A stretch of 64,000 bases of DNA from JAKIWV01 sp963773945. Lineage in GTDB: Archaea > Thermoplasmatota > Thermoplasmata > Lutacidiplasmatales > UBA184. Both the position numbers and the translations under genes were made by a program. The notes under the pieces are model-generated. The model was not told where the DNA came from. It did not search any database and saw nothing but the letters and a program-made list of their open reading frames with translations. The DNA is taken from NCBI GenBank assembly GCA_963773945.1, contig CAVZDD010000004.1, positions 62,001 through 126,000 of the forward strand, read 5' to 3'. Within the stretch, counting starts at the first letter, position 1. The number at the start of each line of letters is the position of its first letter. Positions 1-8,883 of this stretch are shown in pieces.

Positions 1-444
1 GAAGAGGGTCAGCTCGCCGGCCCAGACCCAGTTCACGCCGGCCCAGTGCGTATAGGGACCGTAGTTCGGGTGACCGATCTCCGCCCAGTCGAAGAAGGTC
101 TTGGTTCCGAGTCCCTCCTCGGCAATACCGTAAGCCGCACCGAGCAGGAGCACCGGAGCCCACCCCCGGTTCCACCGCAGTGTGATTTCCCGGATCACGA
201 GGACCCCGCCTCCGTAAAGTCCGATCAGAAACAGATCGCCCACCGGATTCAGCAGGGCGGCGACGGGGGTCGACCCCGTCAGGAGCTCAGGAATCAGAAT
301 CGAGAGTCCCACCAGCACCAGGGCGGGACGATGGGAGCGCAGCCACTGACGAAGGGCGGAAGGGCGAGAGGCCGCCGGTGCCGCCGGCAGGAGTGACGGT
401 GGAATCGTGAGCCCCGCCACATCGGGCGGGACACCGGAATTCAT
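1..444 (-). CDS. Polytopic membrane protein, partial (C-terminus outside the window)
   Basis: The frame is open from an ATG at 444 down to base 1, giving the first 148 residues of a longer protein. After a Pro/Ala-rich cytoplasmic-looking start there are hydrophobic segments at about residues 40-60, 66-85 and 95-110, so it is an integral membrane protein. A conserved-looking stretch, GAAYGIAEEGLGTKTFF, carries an adjacent Glu-Glu pair that recalls the EE dyad of CPBP-type intramembrane proteases. The rest of that motif set is not visible here, so the family is not assigned. A TATA-like box lies about 36-40 bases upstream (480-486), in the spacer shared with the divergent gene on the plus strand. 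Confidence 0.6.
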   Translation of the reverse strand, partial: MNSGVPPDVAGLTIPPSLLPAAPAASRPSALRQWLRSHRPALVLVGLSILIPELLTGSTPVAALLNPVGDLFLIGLYGGGVLVIREITLRWNRGWAPVLLLGAAYGIAEEGLGTKTFFDWAEIGHPNYGPYTHWAGVNWVWAGELTLF

Positions 445-610
445 GGCTCCCACTTCGCCCTTGTTTCTCTGAACGGAGGTATATCAACTCCCGTCGATTC
501 CCTGACGGACCCGTACCGAGGCCGCTCCCCTCGGTCCCTTCTCGCCCGTCAATGCTTTCCCCCTCAGGGTGTCGGTCGACCCGATGCCCTCTTCGAAGTC
601 CGCCGTGCAC

Positions 611-1495
611 ATGTTAGCCGACAAGTCCCTCCATATCCTGGTCACCGGCGCCACGGGTCACCAGGGCGGTACCGTCCTGCGCCACCTCAGGGCCCGGGGT
701 CATCGCCTCCGGGCTCTGGTCCGAGACAAGAACCCGCCCGCCGTCAAGGAGCTCCAGAAGCTCGGCGTCGAGGTATTCCAGGGTAACTTCGAGGACGCCC
801 ACGCCATCGAGCAGGCCGCGCACTACGTCGACGCGGCCTTTCTCATGAGCACCGCCTACGAGAAAGGCGCGGACGCAGAACAAGTGCAAGGAATCGCCGC
901 GATTGACGCCCTGCGGGCGGCGGACGTCCCGTACATCGTCTATTCGTCCGTAGCCTCGGCAACCCAGCACACGGGGATCCCCCACTTCGACAGCAAGTTC
1001 GCCGTGGAGAATCATCTCCGGAGCTCTGGAACACCATTCGCGATCACCGCCCCTGTCGCGTTTATCGAGAACATGATCGCGCCGTTCGCGCTCCCGGCGC
1101 TTGCACAGGGGGCACTCGCCCAAGCCACCCCGCCCGAGAAACCGGTGCAAATGATCGCCCTCGATGACTTGGGGGCCTTCAACACCCTTGTCCTCGAGAA
1201 CCCTACTAAGTTTCGGGGACAGCGTGTTGAAATCGCGAGCGACGAGGTCACGGGGCTCCAGGCGGCCGAAATCCTGAGCCGACGGGCGGGCCGTCCGATC
1301 CAGTTCCGGCAAGTACCGTTGGAGGCCCTCCGTCAACGCAGCGAGGACCTGGCCCGCATGATGGACTGGTTGAGTCACCACGGCTACACGGTCGACATCG
1401 CGCGACTCCGGCGCGACTACCCGGACGTGGGCTGGCACCGCTTCGAGGAGTGGGCCGCCGAACAGGACTGGGCCCGACTGCTCGCTCCGGCCTAA
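611..1495 (+). CDS. NmrA-family NAD(P)-binding protein (atypical SDR)
   Basis: The protein opens with a Rossmann dinucleotide-binding loop (GATGHQGG, about residues 12-19) right after the first beta strand. It continues with the NmrA-like pattern of a variable substrate domain, with YSSVASA at the place of the SDR active-site strand and no YxxxK catalytic pair. Length of about 294 residues fits the NmrA/HSCARG family, whose members act as redox sensors or quinone/isoflavone-type reductases; the substrate here cannot be told. The start was put at ATG 611 because it places the Rossmann strand at the usual distance from the N-terminus. In-frame alternatives are ATG 584 and GTG 569. It stands alone, divergent from the membrane protein to its left. 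Confidence 0.8.
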   Translation: MLADKSLHILVTGATGHQGGTVLRHLRARGHRLRALVRDKNPPAVKELQKLGVEVFQGNFEDAHAIEQAAHYVDAAFLMSTAYEKGADAEQVQGIAAIDALRAADVPYIVYSSVASATQHTGIPHFDSKFAVENHLRSSGTPFAITAPVAFIENMIAPFALPALAQGALAQATPPEKPVQMIALDDLGAFNTLVLENPTKFRGQRVEIASDEVTGLQAAEILSRRAGRPIQFRQVPLEALRQRSEDLARMMDWLSHHGYTVDIARLRRDYPDVGWHRFEEWAAEQDWARLLAPA

Positions 1496-1501
1496 CCCCC
1501 G

Positions 1502-2335
1502 CTACCGCCTCGGACGGCCCGTCCCATCGACCGGTTGTCGAAGCAGTTCGCGACCGATGGACTCCCGAAGGCGCGCGCGACGGACGAGTCCGGTCAAGTA
1601 GCGCGCCTGACCGCGATTGGGCCCCCCCCAGGTTCGGAACCATTGGACCGGGTACCGCACGTTCCACAGCACCAGGCCCTCGGGCGGCGCCAGCGGCAAG
1701 GTGAGGCGGCGTTCCCCCCGCAGGGCTGCCTCGAGGGCCGCCAGACTGAGCGTGCCATCATCGACCTTCCCCAAGGCGGCGATGATCTTGCGGACCATTC
1801 CCCAGACGAACGAAGGGGCCCGGATATCCACGACCAGCCATCGGGCGCCGGATTGATGCACCCGGACCGAGTCAATCGTTCGAAAGGTTAGACGCTCCAA
1901 GGGCGTATCCCGGCCGAAAGATCGAACGTCAATTTCCCCTCGGAACCGGGCGGCCCCCGCCTGCCAGCGCTCCATACTGTGCCCCTCCGCGGGCTCGAAA
2001 TACCGATACCAACGGCCGGTCGCGGCTCGCGCCGAAAACTCCGGAGGTACTTCGCAAATCGCCGTGAAGGCGATCTCGGGAGCGATCCCATTCAACGCAC
2101 GCATCAGGGCCGCGGCGGGAAGGGTAGAGGTGAGAGCCAACGCGTTGGCCCGGGCGCTCACTCCTCGGTCGGTCCGGCTCGCCACGGTAAGCCCGGCGGC
2201 TTCGATCGAGGGCGCCACGCGGGTTCGGGGAATGCCCTCCCGCAGGACGCCCTCGACCGTCCGAAGGCCGGGCTGACGGGCCCAGCCGGCGAACTCGACC
2301 CCGTCGTATCCGAACCTGACCAGCCAGCGCGACAT
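1502..2335 (-). CDS. truA: tRNA pseudouridine synthase A
   Basis: TruA isomerises uridines to pseudouridine in the anticodon arm of tRNAs (positions 38-40 in bacteria; the archaeal/eukaryal Pus3 branch modifies 38 and 39). The catalytic aspartate is in SRTDRGVSA at about residues 55-63, the family signature, and the N-terminal FGYDGVEFAGWARQ strand is typical. At 277 residues it is of normal length. It ends a minus-strand run (glnA, amidohydrolase, unknown, truA) with short gaps of about 30 bases, so it is probably cotranscribed with those genes. It converges on the NmrA gene with only six bases between the two stop codons. Confidence 0.93.
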   Translation of the reverse strand: MSRWLVRFGYDGVEFAGWARQPGLRTVEGVLREGIPRTRVAPSIEAAGLTVASRTDRGVSARANALALTSTLPAAALMRALNGIAPEIAFTAICEVPPEFSARAATGRWYRYFEPAEGHSMERWQAGAARFRGEIDVRSFGRDTPLERLTFRTIDSVRVHQSGARWLVVDIRAPSFVWGMVRKIIAALGKVDDGTLSLAALEAALRGERRLTLPLAPPEGLVLWNVRYPVQWFRTWGGPNRGQARYLTGLVRRARLRESIGRELLRQPVDGTGRPRR

Positions 2336-2365
2336 CGACGACTCGTAGGACGGGACGGGCTCTGC

Positions 2366-2938
2366 TTAGACGGGCTTCCCGGAACCCGCCGGAGCTTTGG
2401 TGGTGTGTTCGAGGAGGTCCCGGAACGTCTCGAAGAACTTGAGATACGGGTCCGCCCGGCGGCGGTCCTCCAGGTCGAGCAGTCCGATCTCGTACTGGGC
2501 CTTGGCCTTGGGGTCTCCCAGTTTCGCGTGGACGAGGTACGTGCAAAGCAACTGGTAGTTGGCCAGTACGATCGCCTCCGGCCGGGGCGTGCTCATCTCG
2601 CCCTTGCGGGGTCGATGGATCCGGTCGAGGGGGAGCTTTTCCGCCACGGCCCGCCGGTGGGAGAACCCGAAGAACCGGCCCGGTCCGAGCACCCGGGTCA
2701 CCTCCTTCACGCTGCCCGCGAACGAGTTCGTCAGGCGATCGGTCTCGTGCCAACACCACAGTCCGAACCCATAGTCACCGGAGAGATATTCCTTCCAGGC
2801 CTCTCCGAAGAGCTGAGCCTCCCGCTCCTCGGCCGTTAGCTCGACGGGCAGGTTGGCTCGCCAGTCGCCCAGCAGCGCATCGACGCGCATGGACGGAGAG
2901 AAGGTCTTGAACAGCGGAACCGGTGCGACTGCACTCAT
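2366..2938 (-). CDS. Conserved protein of unknown function (190 aa)
   Basis: No family was recognised. The 190-residue product is soluble, with no membrane segment or signal peptide, rich in aromatic and charged residues, and has motif-like stretches (DYGFGLWCWHETDRL, GRFFGFSHRRAV, YQLLCTYLVHAKLGDPKAK). It starts 30 bases downstream of the amidohydrolase stop and ends 30 bases before truA, so it is most likely the third gene of the same operon. Codon use matches its neighbours and the frame is clean, so it is judged a real gene. A role in tRNA or nitrogen metabolism would be guesswork from position only. Confidence 0.7.
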   Translation of the reverse strand: MSAVAPVPLFKTFSPSMRVDALLGDWRANLPVELTAEEREAQLFGEAWKEYLSGDYGFGLWCWHETDRLTNSFAGSVKEVTRVLGPGRFFGFSHRRAVAEKLPLDRIHRPRKGEMSTPRPEAIVLANYQLLCTYLVHAKLGDPKAKAQYEIGLLDLEDRRRADPYLKFFETFRDLLEHTTKAPAGSGKPV

Positions 2939-2968
2939 CGGACGCCCGCCACCCTCATGCCGGCCCCC

Positions 2969-4528
2969 TTAAGCCGCTGACGCGGGGAAGCGCCGACGGC
3001 CTCCCACCCAGGTCTCCACGACCGGAGGTCGCTCGCTCGCGAGGGCGGCATCGAGCGACGGGGTCGACGTGACCACGAAGTCGGCTGGACTTCCCACGGC
3101 CAAACGTCCCAGCCCGGTCTCTCCCAGAATCGGACCGGCATTGCACGTGTACAACTGGAACGCCTCGATGGGAGCCAGGCGTTCGGATGCGGTGAAGCGC
3201 CCGAACTCGGACCGCGGGGCCCGGAACACCGCCGCGCGGAGGCCGGTCCAAGGGTCGAGGGGTTCGACGGGGGAATCGCTCGCCCCCCCGAGATGGAAAC
3301 CGTGATCCGTGAGCGTTCGGAAGGCGTAGGTCCACCGCGCTCGTTCGGGCCCCAACCGCTGGACGGCCCACCGGTCGGTCTCCACAAAGTGGGGTTGCAC
3401 GACGAGATGCGGCCGGCCTTTTTCGAGCTCCGGCCAAACCCCGGGCGGTGTCAAGGAAGCGTGTTCGATCCGAGGGGTCCCCGCAGAGGGGACGTCTCCG
3501 AGAATGCCCAGGGCGCGAAGGAGGGCCCGGTCTCCAATGGCATGAAGGGCTGGCAAGAGGCCGAGATCGCACGCCCCCTGAAGGGCAACTCTCAGAGCGG
3601 CATCCTCCCAGATCGGAAACCCGGCAGTGTCGGGCATGTCGGTGTAGGGGGCGCGGAGCCAGGCCGTCCTCGTGCCAAACGCGCCATCGGTGATCGCCTT
3701 GACGCCGATCAGCCGCCACTCCGCGTCGAAACTCGGGGTGGGTAAGGAGGCGTGTTGATCGAGGGAGCGCAGGTCGAGGTAGAAACGGACCTTGACCGGC
3801 AGCCCCTCGGTCGAGAGGTGGGCCACGGCGTCAATCTCCTCGGGGCTGGCGAGCACCGGGCAAAGGGTCGTCAAGCCGACCGAGGCCGCTTCCTCCAACA
3901 AACGTCGATACCCGGGGCCATTCGCCCGCACCCACGCCCGGCTCGCTGGCGACGTACTCAAGCGGGCGAGCGCCGCGTCGTAGAGCAACCCATTCAGCCG
4001 CCCCCCGGCGTCGCGTCCGAACCGGCCTCCGGGCGGGTCGATGATGTCCTCGTCGATCCCGTACTCTACGAGCGCTCTCGAGTTCAACACGGCGGCGTGC
4101 ATGCTGATCTGGAACAGAATCAATGGTTGCTCCGGGGAGATCCGGTCGAGTTCGTCTCGCGTGGGGTCCCGCGGATCCGGCCAAACGGTCGAATCCCACC
4201 CGACCCCTATCACGGGGGTTGGGGAACCCGGACTCAGGCGAGCCCGCACCCGTTGCGCAAGCTCGTCGCGGGTCCGGGCGTCGCGCAGGTCGACTCCTTC
4301 CCGCTCCAGCAAAGTATCGGTCAGGTGCATGTGCAGGTCGATGAGGCCGGGCAGCACCAGCCGGCCCCGGAGGTCGACCACCTCGGTCCCGGCCCCCCTG
4401 GCATGCCGCACGACATCGTCCGGGCCTACAGCCCGGACCGCTCCGCCCTCGACGAGGAAGCCCTCGGCGAAGCCGGTCCCGGTGAATACCCGGCCGTTGA
4501 GCCAGGCCCGGTCGACGGGGTTCGCCAT
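2969..4528 (-). CDS. Amidohydrolase family protein (YtcJ-like, amidohydrolase 3)
   Basis: About 519 residues with the composite TIM-barrel layout of the amidohydrolase superfamily. A beta-sandwich start (AWLNGRVFTG) is followed by the first metal-binding motif LIDLHMHLTD. The mid-barrel DGAFGTRTAWL region and HAIGDRA carry later metal or catalytic histidines, and the last aspartate motif is GGASDSPV near residue 450. This order matches YtcJ/exoenzyme-regulatory-type members, which hydrolyse amide bonds of largely unknown substrates. The start was taken at ATG 4528 because the family sequence begins there; ATG 4570 would add 14 residues that do not fit and would nearly abut the glnA stop. It is the second gene of the minus-strand operon. 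Confidence 0.88.
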   Translation of the reverse strand: MANPVDRAWLNGRVFTGTGFAEGFLVEGGAVRAVGPDDVVRHARGAGTEVVDLRGRLVLPGLIDLHMHLTDTLLEREGVDLRDARTRDELAQRVRARLSPGSPTPVIGVGWDSTVWPDPRDPTRDELDRISPEQPLILFQISMHAAVLNSRALVEYGIDEDIIDPPGGRFGRDAGGRLNGLLYDAALARLSTSPASRAWVRANGPGYRRLLEEAASVGLTTLCPVLASPEEIDAVAHLSTEGLPVKVRFYLDLRSLDQHASLPTPSFDAEWRLIGVKAITDGAFGTRTAWLRAPYTDMPDTAGFPIWEDAALRVALQGACDLGLLPALHAIGDRALLRALGILGDVPSAGTPRIEHASLTPPGVWPELEKGRPHLVVQPHFVETDRWAVQRLGPERARWTYAFRTLTDHGFHLGGASDSPVEPLDPWTGLRAAVFRAPRSEFGRFTASERLAPIEAFQLYTCNAGPILGETGLGRLAVGSPADFVVTSTPSLDAALASERPPVVETWVGGRRRFPASAA

Positions 4529-4573
4529 CGACGAGGGCAGCCCCGAGCGGGTTAAACCGCTCGCGCGCACGGC

Positions 4574-6059
4574 CTAGACGTCGAGGTACCTATAGAACTC
4601 GTAGGGGTGGGGCCGGAGGTTGAGTTGCAACTGCTCGTCCATCTTGAGCTCCCGATACATTTCCAGGAACGATTCCGAGAAGACCGGGACCAGGAAGTCG
4701 TGGTCCGACGCAAGGCAGTCGAGCGCCTCGCCGAGGGACCCGGGGAGCTCCCGGATCCCGAGTTCCTTTCGCTTTTCGGGGGAGAGCTTGTAGATGTCGG
4801 TGTCGACGGGGTTGCCCGGGTCGAGCTTCCGCTTGATGCCGTCCAATCCCGCCAGCGCGAGCGCGGCCTCGACGAGGTAGATGTTCGCTGAGGAGTCGGG
4901 GGTCCGGTACTCCAACCGCTTGGCGGACGGGTGACCCTTCAGGTAGAACGGGATCCGCACGTTGGCCGAACGGTTCGATTTGCTGTAGGCGATGAACACC
5001 GGCGCTTCGTAGCCGGGCACGAGTCGCCGGTAGGAGTTCGTGATCGGGTTCGTGATCGCGCACAGCCCGCGCGCGTGCTCCAGCAGCCCCCCGATGTAGT
5101 ATCGGCAGGTCTGGCTGATCTCGGCGTAGGGGTCGGAGGCGTCGAAGAAGACGTTCGTGCCCTTGGTCCAGAGGGATTGGTTGGTGTGGAGGCCGAGACC
5201 GTTGTCGCCGTAGACCGGTTTGGGCATGAAGGTCGCGACCTTCCCATGTTGCCGGGCGACGTTCTTGATCACGAACCGGACGTCCTGCACGTGGTCGGCC
5301 GCTGGAATCAGATCATCATACCGGATGTTGATCTCGGCCTGGCCCGCCGTCCCCACTTCGTGATGGTGGGCATCGACCTTGATGTGGAAATTGTCCATCA
5401 GAATGTTGCACATTTCGCTCCGCAGGTCTTGTAGCTGATCCGCGGGAGCCCCCCGGTGGTACCCCTCTTTGAACCGGATCGATCCGAGCCCATCTTTGTC
5501 CTGCCACGGCGCCTCGGAGCTGTCGATCAGGTATCCCGCGCCGCTCCACGCATCCCGAACGGAGTCGGCCGACGGGACCAGCCGAACCCCATCGAAAACG
5601 AAGAACTCGATCTCGGGGCCCCAGAAGGAACGGTCATCAGCCGGCTGCCTCGAGCACGCGAACGGTACGGCGAGCGATGCCCCGGGGATCTCGAGGGTAG
5701 GGAGTTCGGCTGCCTCCCTCGAGGATGTCGGCGATGAAGCGAGCGCTTCCGGAGCCTGCACTGCCCCACGGTATGGTCGCAAAGGTGCTTGGGTCCGGAA
5801 GAAGGACCATGTCGGATTCGTAGATCTCCCGGAACCCGCGGACCGACGAACCGTCCAACTTGGGAATCCCGGTGACGAAGGAGTCGGGCTCGAGCGCGTC
5901 GACTGGCATGTGGAGGTGGTTGTACCCTCCCATAATGTCGGTGTAGAAGATCTCCACCCAGCGCAGTTTCTGTGCGCGCAGGTCCGCCAGAATCTCGGCG
6001 CCGCGTGCCTCCGTCATCGACATCCCCGTTCCTCCGCTCGATCCCAATGCCGCCGACAT
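4574..6059 (-). CDS. glnA: Glutamine synthetase type I, frameshifted near 5637
   Basis: Glutamine synthetase makes glutamine from glutamate, ammonia and ATP. The N-terminal beta-grasp domain (WVEIFYTDIMGGYNHLHMP onward) is encoded from 6059 down to a TGA at 5637-5639. The catalytic domain, starting DDRSFWGPEIEFFVFDG, continues one frame over to 4574. Catalytic-domain landmarks are present: HHHEVGTAGQAEINIRY, FMPKPVYGDNG, NRSANVRIP, and the C-terminal RLEYRTPDSSANIYL. Removing the T of the TGA restores one protein of about 495 residues, so a one-base indel (mutation or consensus error) is the simplest explanation. The usual GSGMHxH nucleotide/metal segment reads GLGLHTN here. It heads a four-gene minus operon and is divergent from an Lrp/AsnC regulator, a common arrangement for glnA control. 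ATG 6023 is an alternative start. Confidence 0.85.
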
Positions 6060-6162
6060 GCCGTCCTCGACCCCTCCGACCGTTCCTCGCTACATCAACC
6101 CTGTGCCGTCAGAAATGGACAATCATCCCAACAAAGAAATATTCGGTGGACATAGTGAACAT

Positions 6163-6175
6163 AAGGAGGAATTCC
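6163..6175 (+). promoter_or_regulatory. Strong ribosome binding site and spacer before the Lrp/AsnC gene
   Basis: The bases aaggagga at 6163-6170 sit five bases before ATG 6176 and form a full Shine-Dalgarno match, unlike most genes in this window, which look leaderless. An AT-rich stretch with AAATATTC lies at about 6138-6146, so this transcript appears to carry a short 5' leader. The 116-base spacer is shared with the divergent glnA and is the likely place for operator sites of the regulator. Confidence 0.6.
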
Positions 6176-6649
6176 ATGGGTCAATCGTCCGCCGTGGATG
6201 ACCTCGACCGCTCCCTGTTAGCGGAATTGAACATCAACGCGCGACGGAGCGACCGGGAGATCGCGAGGCGGCTCCATGTCTCCCCCACGACGATCAGTCA
6301 TCGGCTCGAACGGCTCGAGAAGCTCGGGGTGGTCCGCGGTTACATCCCGCTCCTCGACGACGAGCTGTTGGGATGGGACCTGTGGGCGACCATCGGCATC
6401 CGGATCTTGAAGGGCAAGCTCCGGGAGGTCGAGGAACGGCTGGGGAAGGACCCCCGGGCCTATGCGATCTACGACGTGACCGGCGACTTCGATGCGCTCA
6501 TCATCGGCCGCTTCCGAGACCGCCGGGACCTGGACCGGTTCGTCAAGCACACCCTCCAGGACCCGTATGTCGAACGGACCAGCACGCAGGTCGTGCTGAA
6601 TCGGGTCAAAGAGGACCGGCGCGTGCCGATCTCCGCCCGACCGGCCTGA
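6176..6649 (+). CDS. Lrp/AsnC family transcriptional regulator
   Basis: The 157-residue product has an N-terminal winged helix-turn-helix (DLDRSLLAELNINARRSDRE, then IARRLHVSPTTISHRLERLE). A C-terminal RAM/ACT-like ligand-binding domain follows with the conserved GDFDALIIGRFRDRRDL segment. Proteins of this family sense amino acids and act as octamers or dimers. It is divergent from glutamine synthetase across 116 bases, so regulation of glnA in response to glutamine or another amino acid is a reasonable inference. The start at ATG 6176 is fixed by the excellent ribosome binding site and by the HTH beginning at residue 8. Confidence 0.92.
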   Translation: MGQSSAVDDLDRSLLAELNINARRSDREIARRLHVSPTTISHRLERLEKLGVVRGYIPLLDDELLGWDLWATIGIRILKGKLREVEERLGKDPRAYAIYDVTGDFDALIIGRFRDRRDLDRFVKHTLQDPYVERTSTQVVLNRVKEDRRVPISARPA

Positions 6650-6750
6650 GGGCGAGGACCCTTCCGTTCGGCCCTGGTGGACCCGGGCGATTGCGCGGCC
6701 TCCGGAACGCCTTTAAGGAATCGTCCCGACTAACGGGAACGAGGATCAGG

Positions 6751-7569
6751 ATGGACTGGGGACTGCAGAACCGGATGGCCCGATTCATCAAGCCAAGTAC
6801 CGGTCACACGGTGATGCTCGCGGCCGACCATGGCTATTTCATGGGCCCCACCCGCCGGCTCGAGAATCCCCGGTCGACGTTGGAGCCCCTCCTTCCTTTC
6901 GCGGACGCGATTGCCGTCACCCGGGGGGTGCTTCGACGTTCGATCCCCGCCACCTCGGACGTGCCCGTCGTGCTCCGCGTTTCGGGCGGTGTCACGGTGC
7001 TCAAGGAAGACCTGAGCGACGAGGCGATCACCACCTCGATGGAGGAGGCGCTGCGCCTCAACGTGTGTGCGGTGGCTCTCTCCGTGTTTGTCGGGGCCCC
7101 TCACGAGCACGAATCTCTCGCGTCCCTCGCGGAGCTGGTCGATGAGGGCGAGGCGCTGGGGATGCCCGTGATGGCCATCACCGCCGTCGGGAAGGAACTC
7201 GAAAAGCGGGATGCGCGCTACCTTTCCTTGGCGTGCCGGGTGTCGGCGGAACTTGGGGCCCACCTGGTCAAGACCTACTACTGCGAGAATTTCGAAAAAG
7301 TCGTCGAAGGCTGCCCGGTCCCGTTGGTCGTCGCGGGGGGCCCGAAGCTCGACACCGACCAATCCGTCCTCGAGCTCTGCGCAGGGGCGATCGAAAAGGG
7401 CGCCATCGGGGTCGACATGGGTCGGAACATTTGGCAATCCGACCACCCCGTCGCGATGATCAAGTCGATTCGGGCGATTGTCCACGAGAAGGCGACTGTG
7501 CGAGAGGCGCTCCAGGTCTTGGAAGCGAGTAAGAAGTTGGCCCGGCCCGTCACCCCCGTCCAGTCCTAA
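6751..7569 (+). CDS. DeoC/FbaB-type class I aldolase family protein (LsrF/ADH-synthase-like)
   Basis: A 272-residue TIM-barrel protein. TVMLAADHGYFMGPTRRLEN at the N-terminus, AHLVKTYYCENFEKVV with the presumed Schiff-base lysine, and VVAGGPKLDT plus GVDMGRNIWQ for phosphate binding are hallmarks of the DhnA/LsrF group. That group includes LsrF (autoinducer-2 processing), archaeal fructose-bisphosphate aldolase and 2-amino-3,7-dideoxyheptulosonate synthase of archaeal aromatic biosynthesis. The sequence is closest in style to the LsrF-annotated archaeal proteins; the exact substrate is not settled by sequence. A TTTAAGG box at about 6712-6718 lies 33-39 bases upstream of ATG 6751. Frame upstream of 6751 is only the reading-through of the preceding gene and was excluded. 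Confidence 0.85.
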   Translation: MDWGLQNRMARFIKPSTGHTVMLAADHGYFMGPTRRLENPRSTLEPLLPFADAIAVTRGVLRRSIPATSDVPVVLRVSGGVTVLKEDLSDEAITTSMEEALRLNVCAVALSVFVGAPHEHESLASLAELVDEGEALGMPVMAITAVGKELEKRDARYLSLACRVSAELGAHLVKTYYCENFEKVVEGCPVPLVVAGGPKLDTDQSVLELCAGAIEKGAIGVDMGRNIWQSDHPVAMIKSIRAIVHEKATVREALQVLEASKKLARPVTPVQS

Positions 7570-7671
7570 GCCGACTCGGCCCAGGCCGAGACAACTTCCC
7601 CGGAAAACGCGAGCTTCGGGGGGTTCTCGACCGCTGAGAAGACAGATGTAGGCCGAGCCGGTACCATCTGC

Positions 7672-8283
7672 ATGGCCGGCGGCCTCAATCCGGTAGCGCA
7701 GAACGTCATGCAAGCCCTTTCCGGGCACCCAAGCCTGGTGATGAAGATGCAGATTCTTTCCATGGGGAAGAACTACGACGTGATGGACCCGAATCAGACG
7801 GTCCTTTGCAAAATCGGGCTCGATGCGGGCCAGAACGTTTCCGGTCAGATGCTAGGAAATGCCGTAGGGGGTTACATTGGGAGGTATGTGGCCCGGAGCG
7901 TGAACTACACCTACAAGGTGAAGGATCCCGCCGGCAATGTCGGTTTGGAAATTCGTAAGACCGGGGGTGGAAATCACTCCCAATTCCAAGTGGTCGACCC
8001 CTTCCTGGGAACGTCGGTGGGCCTCATCGAAATGAAACGGGGCCTCATGGGCGGGCTAGACGCGACGTGGGTGGCGCCCTCGGGACAGCCATTGATGAAC
8101 ACGAAGGGCAGCATCCTCCGTCGCCAGTACGAGATTGTAGGGGCCGATGGCCGCGAGATGGGTCATGTCCGGCACAAGATCCTCGCGATCCGGGATGTTT
8201 GGGAGCTCGAATTGGGGCAGGGGTCCAACCACCTGTTCTCCTCGATATTCGCAACGATCCTGGATTTCGAAAAGGAAATGTGA
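7672..8283 (+). CDS. LURP-one-related / phospholipid scramblase-like protein
   Basis: A 203-residue soluble protein rich in beta strands that reads like the LURP-one/tubby-like beta-barrel fold. Typical stretches are MQILSMGKNYDVMDPNQTVL, a glycine-rich central strand, and the last third with GREMGHVRHKILAIRDVWEL ending in a hydrophobic helix (ILDFEKEM). The fold consists of a 12-strand barrel around a central helix; in prokaryotes the function of these proteins is unknown, with membrane-lipid binding proposed. The gene is monocistronic in appearance, with about 100 bases upstream and 70 downstream without genes. Confidence 0.7.
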   Translation: MAGGLNPVAQNVMQALSGHPSLVMKMQILSMGKNYDVMDPNQTVLCKIGLDAGQNVSGQMLGNAVGGYIGRYVARSVNYTYKVKDPAGNVGLEIRKTGGGNHSQFQVVDPFLGTSVGLIEMKRGLMGGLDATWVAPSGQPLMNTKGSILRRQYEIVGADGREMGHVRHKILAIRDVWELELGQGSNHLFSSIFATILDFEKEM

Positions 8284-8352
8284 GGCGGCGGGAGCCCCGG
8301 CGAGTCTCTGCCGAGCCCTGATGCTCCACGCGCTCTAGCGCAGCTCTTCACG

Positions 8353-8814
8353 ATGCCGACAAGAAGGATTCAACTGTCGAAAGCCGTCGAGCGAAAGTTG
8401 GCGGCGACGCTATTCAATCGTACCTGGGGCCTTCTGCTGAAGAAGGAACGGACGCCGCCGGAGCAGGAGGAGATGGTCCATACCGTTCACGCGTCGCGAT
8501 ATCACTGGGGGCGCGTCGGTAAGCCGCTCAACCTGTCGATCGCCGAGTGGCAACTCTCTCGAGTCTATTCGGTGCTCCGGCGGGCCGAGCCCGCGCTCTA
8601 TTACGCTCGGCGCTGCCTCGCGATCTCCCGACAGGCTCGCCTGGAGCCGTTCTATCTGGGGTATGCGTACGAGGCCCTCGCCCGGGCTTCCTCCGTCGCC
8701 GGAAATCGACCGGACCGGAACCGGTTTCTCCGGGAGGCGAAACGTTTCGCTGAATTGGTCACGGATCGGGAGAGTCGAGACCTCCTGGTCGCGGACCTGC
8801 GCACCCTCCCCTAG
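8353..8814 (+). CDS. Small helical TPR-like protein of unknown function
   Basis: The 153-residue product is almost entirely helical. A segment MVHTVHASRYHWGRVGKP is followed by two helix-turn-helix units that resemble tetratricopeptide repeats (NLSIAEWQLSRVYSVLRRAE with ALYYARRCLAISRQ, and GYAYEALARASSVAGNR). No catalytic motif is visible, so a protein-protein interaction role is the most that can be said. It ends at a TAG stop, 69 bases before the tRNA-Leu gene. Confidence 0.7.
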   Translation: MPTRRIQLSKAVERKLAATLFNRTWGLLLKKERTPPEQEEMVHTVHASRYHWGRVGKPLNLSIAEWQLSRVYSVLRRAEPALYYARRCLAISRQARLEPFYLGYAYEALARASSVAGNRPDRNRFLREAKRFAELVTDRESRDLLVADLRTLP

Positions 8815-8883
8815 GGGACCCGCGTCGGCCCACGAAAGCGGCCGGGGTCGCTTTCATATCCGTCAGCGGTACCCGGACATCGC

